The position numbers and the translations under genes were made by a program. The notes beneath the pieces were generated by a model. It did no database searches. It was not told where the DNA came from and was given only the letters and a program-made list of their open reading frames with translations. Of a DNA stretch of 64,000 nt, positions 60,943-64,000 are shown one piece after another (position 1 is the stretch's first letter; every line of letters begins with the position of its first letter). This stretch comes from JALZVT01 sp964611345 (GTDB lineage Bacteria; Pseudomonadota; Gammaproteobacteria; Pseudomonadales; Azotimanducaceae), in NCBI GenBank assembly GCA_964611345.1, contig CAZSYU010000002.1, forward strand, positions 44,185 through 108,184, given 5' to 3'.

Positions 60943-62493
60943 TTACCCAACAGATCCCTCAAGGCTGACCTCGAGCAATTTGCCGGCTTCCACTGCAAAT
61001 TCCATCGGTAGTTCACGAAACACTTCCTTGCAAAAGCCGTTGACGATCATGCCGACGGCTTTTTCAGGGTCAATTCCACGCTGTTGGCACAGAAACAATT
61101 GATCGTCGCTGACTTTCGATGTGGTGGCCTCATGCTCTATGGTGGCGCTGGGGTTCTTGCTTTCGATGTATGGGAAGGTATGCGCACCACAATCACCACC
61201 AATCAAGAGTGAGTCGCACTGGGTGTAGTTGCGCGCCCCTTCCGCTTTTGGCGCAATTCGAACCAGTCCTCGATAGCTTGAGTCGCTACGTCCTGCACTG
61301 ATGCCCTTGGCAACAATGGTGCTTTTGGTGTTGTTGCCAAGATGAATCATCTTGGTGCCCGTGTCGGCCTGTTGCAGGTTATTGGTAAGTGCAACGGAAT
61401 AAAACTCACCAACGCTGTTGTCGCCGCGCAACACAACGCTTGGGTATTTCCAGGTGATGGCTGAACCGGTTTCGACCTGGGTCCAGGAGATCTTCGAATT
61501 GTCACCCAGGCAGGCGCCGCGTTTAGTGACAAAGTTGTAGATGCCCCCTTTGCCGTCTTTGTCGCCGGGATACCAGTTTTGCACCGTGGAGTATTTGATT
61601 TGTGCATCTTTCAGCGCCACGAGTTCGACCACCGCGGCATGCAATTGATTTTCATCGCGCATGGGCGCAGTACAGCCTTCGAGATAGCTCACATAGCTGC
61701 CTTCGTCGGCGATGATCAAAGTGCGTTCGAACTGGCCCGTGTTGGCCGCATTGATGCGGAAATACGTAGAGAGCTCCATCGGACAGCGCGTGTTCTTGGG
61801 AATGTAGACAAACGAACCGTCGCTGAATACAGCACTGTTCAGCGTGGCGTAGAAGTTATCGGACTGTGGCACCACGCTGCCTAGGTATTTTTTAACCAGT
61901 TCGGGATGGTCGCGGACCGCTTCTGAAATAGGACAGAAAATCACCCCGGCCTCGGCGAGCTTTGCCTTGAACGTCGTCGCAACCGATACAGAGTCAAATA
62001 CGGCATCTACTGCGACGTTGGGGCCGCCGGGTGGCCCCAACCGGTCGCCGGCCGACACTTGAGGCAATGAACCGTCTTTGCGAACGACACCTGCCAACAT
62101 TTCCTGTTCGTGCAGGGGGATGCCGAGTTTGTTGTAGGTCGCAATCAACTCCGGGTCGACGTCATCCAGCGACTCGGGAGCGTCGGCGAGGCTCTTCGGC
62201 GCCGAGTAGTAGGAGATGGCCGAGTAATCTATCTTTGGAAAATGCAGGTGCGCCCATTCTGGCTCCTGCATTGCTTGCCACTTGGCAAAGGCCTGCAGGC
62301 GCCACTCGGTAAGCCACGCAGGCTCGTCTTTCTTTTCCGAGATAAAACGTACTGTGTTCTCATCAAGCCCAGGTGGCAGGGTATCGGCTTCGACATCAGT
62401 GACAAACCCGGCGGCATAGTCTGCACCCAGGTGGTCCTTAATCTCCTGATTTTGGCCTGCTTCCATCGGTTCGCTGTTCACCTGTTTAGGCAT
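60943..62493 (-). CDS. sufB: SufB scaffold protein
   Basis: 516 residues, slightly longer than the usual ~480-495 because of the acidic N-terminal leader (MPKQVNSEPMEAGQNQEIKD). Landmarks are FSDGSFVYIPKNTRCP, YLEGCTAPMRDENQLHAAVVELVALKD, TKRGACLGDNSKISWTQVETGSAITWKYPS, and ATTSKVSDDQLFLCQQRGIDPEKA near the end. These include the conserved Cys and Glu residues of the cluster-building site. First gene of the suf operon. An Rrf2-type palindrome lies about 85 nt upstream. Confidence 0.96.
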   Translation of the reverse strand: MPKQVNSEPMEAGQNQEIKDHLGADYAAGFVTDVEADTLPPGLDENTVRFISEKKDEPAWLTEWRLQAFAKWQAMQEPEWAHLHFPKIDYSAISYYSAPKSLADAPESLDDVDPELIATYNKLGIPLHEQEMLAGVVRKDGSLPQVSAGDRLGPPGGPNVAVDAVFDSVSVATTFKAKLAEAGVIFCPISEAVRDHPELVKKYLGSVVPQSDNFYATLNSAVFSDGSFVYIPKNTRCPMELSTYFRINAANTGQFERTLIIADEGSYVSYLEGCTAPMRDENQLHAAVVELVALKDAQIKYSTVQNWYPGDKDGKGGIYNFVTKRGACLGDNSKISWTQVETGSAITWKYPSVVLRGDNSVGEFYSVALTNNLQQADTGTKMIHLGNNTKSTIVAKGISAGRSDSSYRGLVRIAPKAEGARNYTQCDSLLIGGDCGAHTFPYIESKNPSATIEHEATTSKVSDDQLFLCQQRGIDPEKAVGMIVNGFCKEVFRELPMEFAVEAGKLLEVSLEGSVG

Positions 62494-62577
62494 CTGTTGG
62501 CTAAATTAATGCACTCTCAACGCAGAGCCGAAGCACCTGAGTCGAGGCGCGACAGTTTACCGCCCGAGACGTTGGCA

Positions 62578-62602
62578 ATACCAGAGTAAATTACTCGGGT
62601 AT
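62578..62602 (-). promoter_or_regulatory. Rrf2/IscR type 1-like palindrome upstream of sufB
   Basis: A 25-bp near-symmetric site: flanks ATACC and GGGTAT around the perfect core GAGTAA-A-TTACTC. Compared by eye with the E. coli type 1 IscR consensus it agrees at about 22 of 25 positions; GAGT replaces GACT in the half-sites. It lies 85 nt before the sufB ATG, suitable for control by an IscR- or SufR-like Fe-S regulator. No such regulator is encoded in this window. Confidence 0.6.
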
Positions 62603-62726
62603 TCTGCGCAGCTGGTGTGAATCTGTGATCAAGGGCTATCTATAAAGCGCTATCGCGAAAGGGCTATCGCGCACGCGCTGCAAAGCAGCTAACATCCGCC
62701 GCAGTTTTAGTTGGACTTTCCGCTGT

Positions 62727-63383
62727 ATGCCTCGCATTGAACGCCTGCCAGAGCCCCATGTTTATCCCGCCTATGGCATTTATCTGCTGCAATCTCAACA
62801 TCGACTGGTGCGGCGTCTCAAACGCCTGTACGAACCTTCGGTGCATGGGCATAAGACCTGGGGGAGTAGTTTTCTGCTAATGGACTACCTTGAGCACGAA
62901 CCCATGCGCAAGAAATCCAACGTCATGGAGATTGGTTGTGGTTGGGGCCCCGCTGCAATCTATTGCGCCAAAAAGTTTGATGCCAAGGTCACTGGCGTTG
63001 ATATGGACCCCGATGTGTTCCCGTTTATGGAGGTGCTTGCGGCTCTGAACGATGTTGACGTTGAGTCGCTGGTCAGTAAATACGAGGACCTGACGGCTAA
63101 ACAGCTAAGTAAGCATAAGCTGCTTATCGGCTCGGATATCTGTTTCTGGGACAAGTTGGTTAAGCCTCTGTCGAAGTTGGTGACGCGAGCCCTGAAGTCG
63201 GGTGTAGAACGGGTGATTATTACTGACCCGGGCAGGCCTACGTTCTATGAGTTAGCCGATCTGTGCTCAAAAAAGCACGACGTTAATCTGCAGGAGTGGT
63301 TCGCCGTGCAGCCCAATCACTTCACCGGCGAGGTGTTGGAAATTCGGGCCCGAAAGACGGGGCACGGCAAGAAAGCCAAGTAA
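62727..63383 (+). CDS. Class I SAM-dependent methyltransferase
   Basis: 218 residues, one Rossmann-like SAM domain. VMEIGCGWGPAAIYCAKKFDAKVTGVDMDPD holds the SAM motif (EIGCGWG) and the acidic residue of strand 2 (DMD). IGSDICFWDKL and RVIITDPGRPTFYELADL follow. Basic at the C-terminus (RKTGHGKKAK). Start ATG 62727. Divergent from sufB with 233 nt between. Similar stand-alone genes near suf loci in proteobacteria are known but not characterised to my knowledge. Substrate unknown. Confidence 0.85.
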   Translation: MPRIERLPEPHVYPAYGIYLLQSQHRLVRRLKRLYEPSVHGHKTWGSSFLLMDYLEHEPMRKKSNVMEIGCGWGPAAIYCAKKFDAKVTGVDMDPDVFPFMEVLAALNDVDVESLVSKYEDLTAKQLSKHKLLIGSDICFWDKLVKPLSKLVTRALKSGVERVIITDPGRPTFYELADLCSKKHDVNLQEWFAVQPNHFTGEVLEIRARKTGHGKKAK

Positions 63384-63428
63384 GCCTACCGTCCGTTTGC
63401 GGACAAGTAGTTGCGGTAAATAAACGCA

Positions 63429-63452
63429 CAGCGGCGCCACAAGGCGCCGCTG
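63429..63452. terminator. Candidate bidirectional terminator hairpin between the methyltransferase gene and mscL
   Basis: CAGCGGCGCC-ACAA-GGCGCCGCTG forms a 10-bp perfect stem with a four-base loop. It lies 46 nt after the methyltransferase stop and 51 nt after the mscL stop (converging genes). A T-rich stretch (TGCGTTTATTT) follows only on the minus strand, so it would work better for mscL. Confidence 0.75.
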
Positions 63453-63502
63453 ATAGGGCGACACAAGCCCGAGAGGGCAAGTGACCCGCGTGTTGCTACC
63501 CG

Positions 63503-63889
63503 TTACTTCGCCAGAGAGTCGCGAATCTCGGCCAGTAAATCTTTCTCGCTTGGACCTGGATCTTCTTCAGGCTCTTCTTCTTTCATTGAGTTCATCGCCT
63601 TGACCACCATAAAGATGGCGAATGCAATAATGATGAAATCAACCACGCTCTGAATGAATACGCCGTACTTAATCAGTACGGGTCCGGCGTCACCGGCGGC
63701 TTCCTGAAGGGTAAACGCCAGATCGCTAAAATCAACGCCGCCCATGAGCAACCCAATGGGTGGCATAAGTACGTCGGCCACAAACGACGATACAATTTTG
63801 CCAAATGCGCCGCCGATGACGATACCTACCGCCATGTCGACCACGTTGCCGCGCATCGCGAAGTCTTTAAATTCACTCATCATTCCCAT
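63503..63889 (-). CDS. mscL: Large-conductance mechanosensitive channel
   Basis: 128 residues. The TM1 region FKDFAMRGNVVDMAVGIVIGGAFGKIVSSFVADVLMPPIGLL is the MscL hallmark, TM2 is IQSVVDFIIIAFAIFMVVKAM, and the acidic C-terminal helix is present. Start ATG 63889 (MGMMSEFKDF) is six bases after GGAGGG. The open frame extends to 63955 without conserved residues. It protects against osmotic downshock. A hairpin lies between it and the convergent methyltransferase gene. The last 45 bases of the window past the leader show nothing. Confidence 0.96.
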   Translation of the reverse strand: MGMMSEFKDFAMRGNVVDMAVGIVIGGAFGKIVSSFVADVLMPPIGLLMGGVDFSDLAFTLQEAAGDAGPVLIKYGVFIQSVVDFIIIAFAIFMVVKAMNSMKEEEPEEDPGPSEKDLLAEIRDSLAK

Positions 63890-64000
63890 GGGAAACCCTC
63901 CAAAAGTCCATCTCTGCGGATGGCACAAAGTTACTTTGAATTTTTGTTGAAGCACCAGCCTGTACTGTCTGCTGGCGCCGACCCAGCTTGCCGAAAAATG

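Overview
The window looks like a piece of a Gammaproteobacterium chromosome, probably from a marine or other aquatic oligotroph; base composition is roughly mid-50s % GC by eye. This placement is an inference. It rests on a complete SUF operon (sufBCDS, an A-type carrier, sufT, sufE), a glnK-amtB pair behind a perfect sigma-54 promoter, a FleQ/FleN-like regulatory pair, a textbook LexA box of the Escherichia coli type, and a large degradative gene set (Baeyer-Villiger monooxygenase, P450, acyl-CoA dehydrogenases, luciferase-like oxidoreductases, thiolase, molybdenum hydroxylase). No rRNA, tRNA, CRISPR array or insertion sequence was seen. Two runs of exactly 100 N (9163-9262 and 46894-46993) are assembly gaps, and both sit inside short tandem repeats.

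The most notable content is in the first 12 kb. Two paralogous AhpD/carboxymuconolactone-decarboxylase-like genes (4154-4702 + and 9331-9876 -) each carry a single in-frame TGA exactly where the second cysteine of the CxxC redox motif belongs. In both, a perfect 8-bp hairpin with a GGC loop begins 12 nt after the TGA. Geometry is identical (12 + 8 + 3 + 8 nt) although the stem sequences are unrelated. This is best explained by selenocysteine insertion (CxxU motif) directed by bacterial SECIS elements. Around them lie an SDR, FolE, a P450, two acyl-CoA dehydrogenases and an LLM oxidoreductase, which together suggest oxidation of a lipid- or steroid-like substrate.

12-35 kb: a TorF-type porin, a TPR lipoprotein, amtB and glnK (nitrogen); an amidohydrolase with an AttH-like protein and an isolated LpxA-like acyltransferase; a POT peptide transporter; a second LLM oxidoreductase and an MFS exporter; a LanC-like gene preceded by a 15-bp tandem repeat made of ribosome-binding sequence; a coniferyl-aldehyde-type dehydrogenase and DUF427 protein; a BisC/TorA-like molybdoenzyme; a hydroxyacid dehydrogenase next to a frameshifted glycerate kinase; a PhoD-like phosphatase and a DUF2807 protein.

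35-48 kb: thiolase, a SnoaL-like protein, a MoaD-like protein and a three-subunit xanthine-dehydrogenase-type hydroxylase; a nucleotide-sugar-epimerase-like SDR; a CDP-alcohol phosphatidyltransferase; a multi-span membrane protein; a secreted G8-domain protein; and a long Glu/Val/Ala/Thr-rich protein ending in a thioredoxin-fold domain that has lost its CxxC.

48-64 kb: a MarR regulator; an arsenosugar-type glycosyltransferase pair; a signalling block of PilZ protein, degenerate FleQ-like regulator, STAS protein, pseudo-receiver/SpoIIE phosphatase/ATPase protein and FleN-like ATPase; an unknown gene under a perfect SOS box; the suf operon behind an Rrf2/IscR-like palindrome; a methyltransferase; and mscL.
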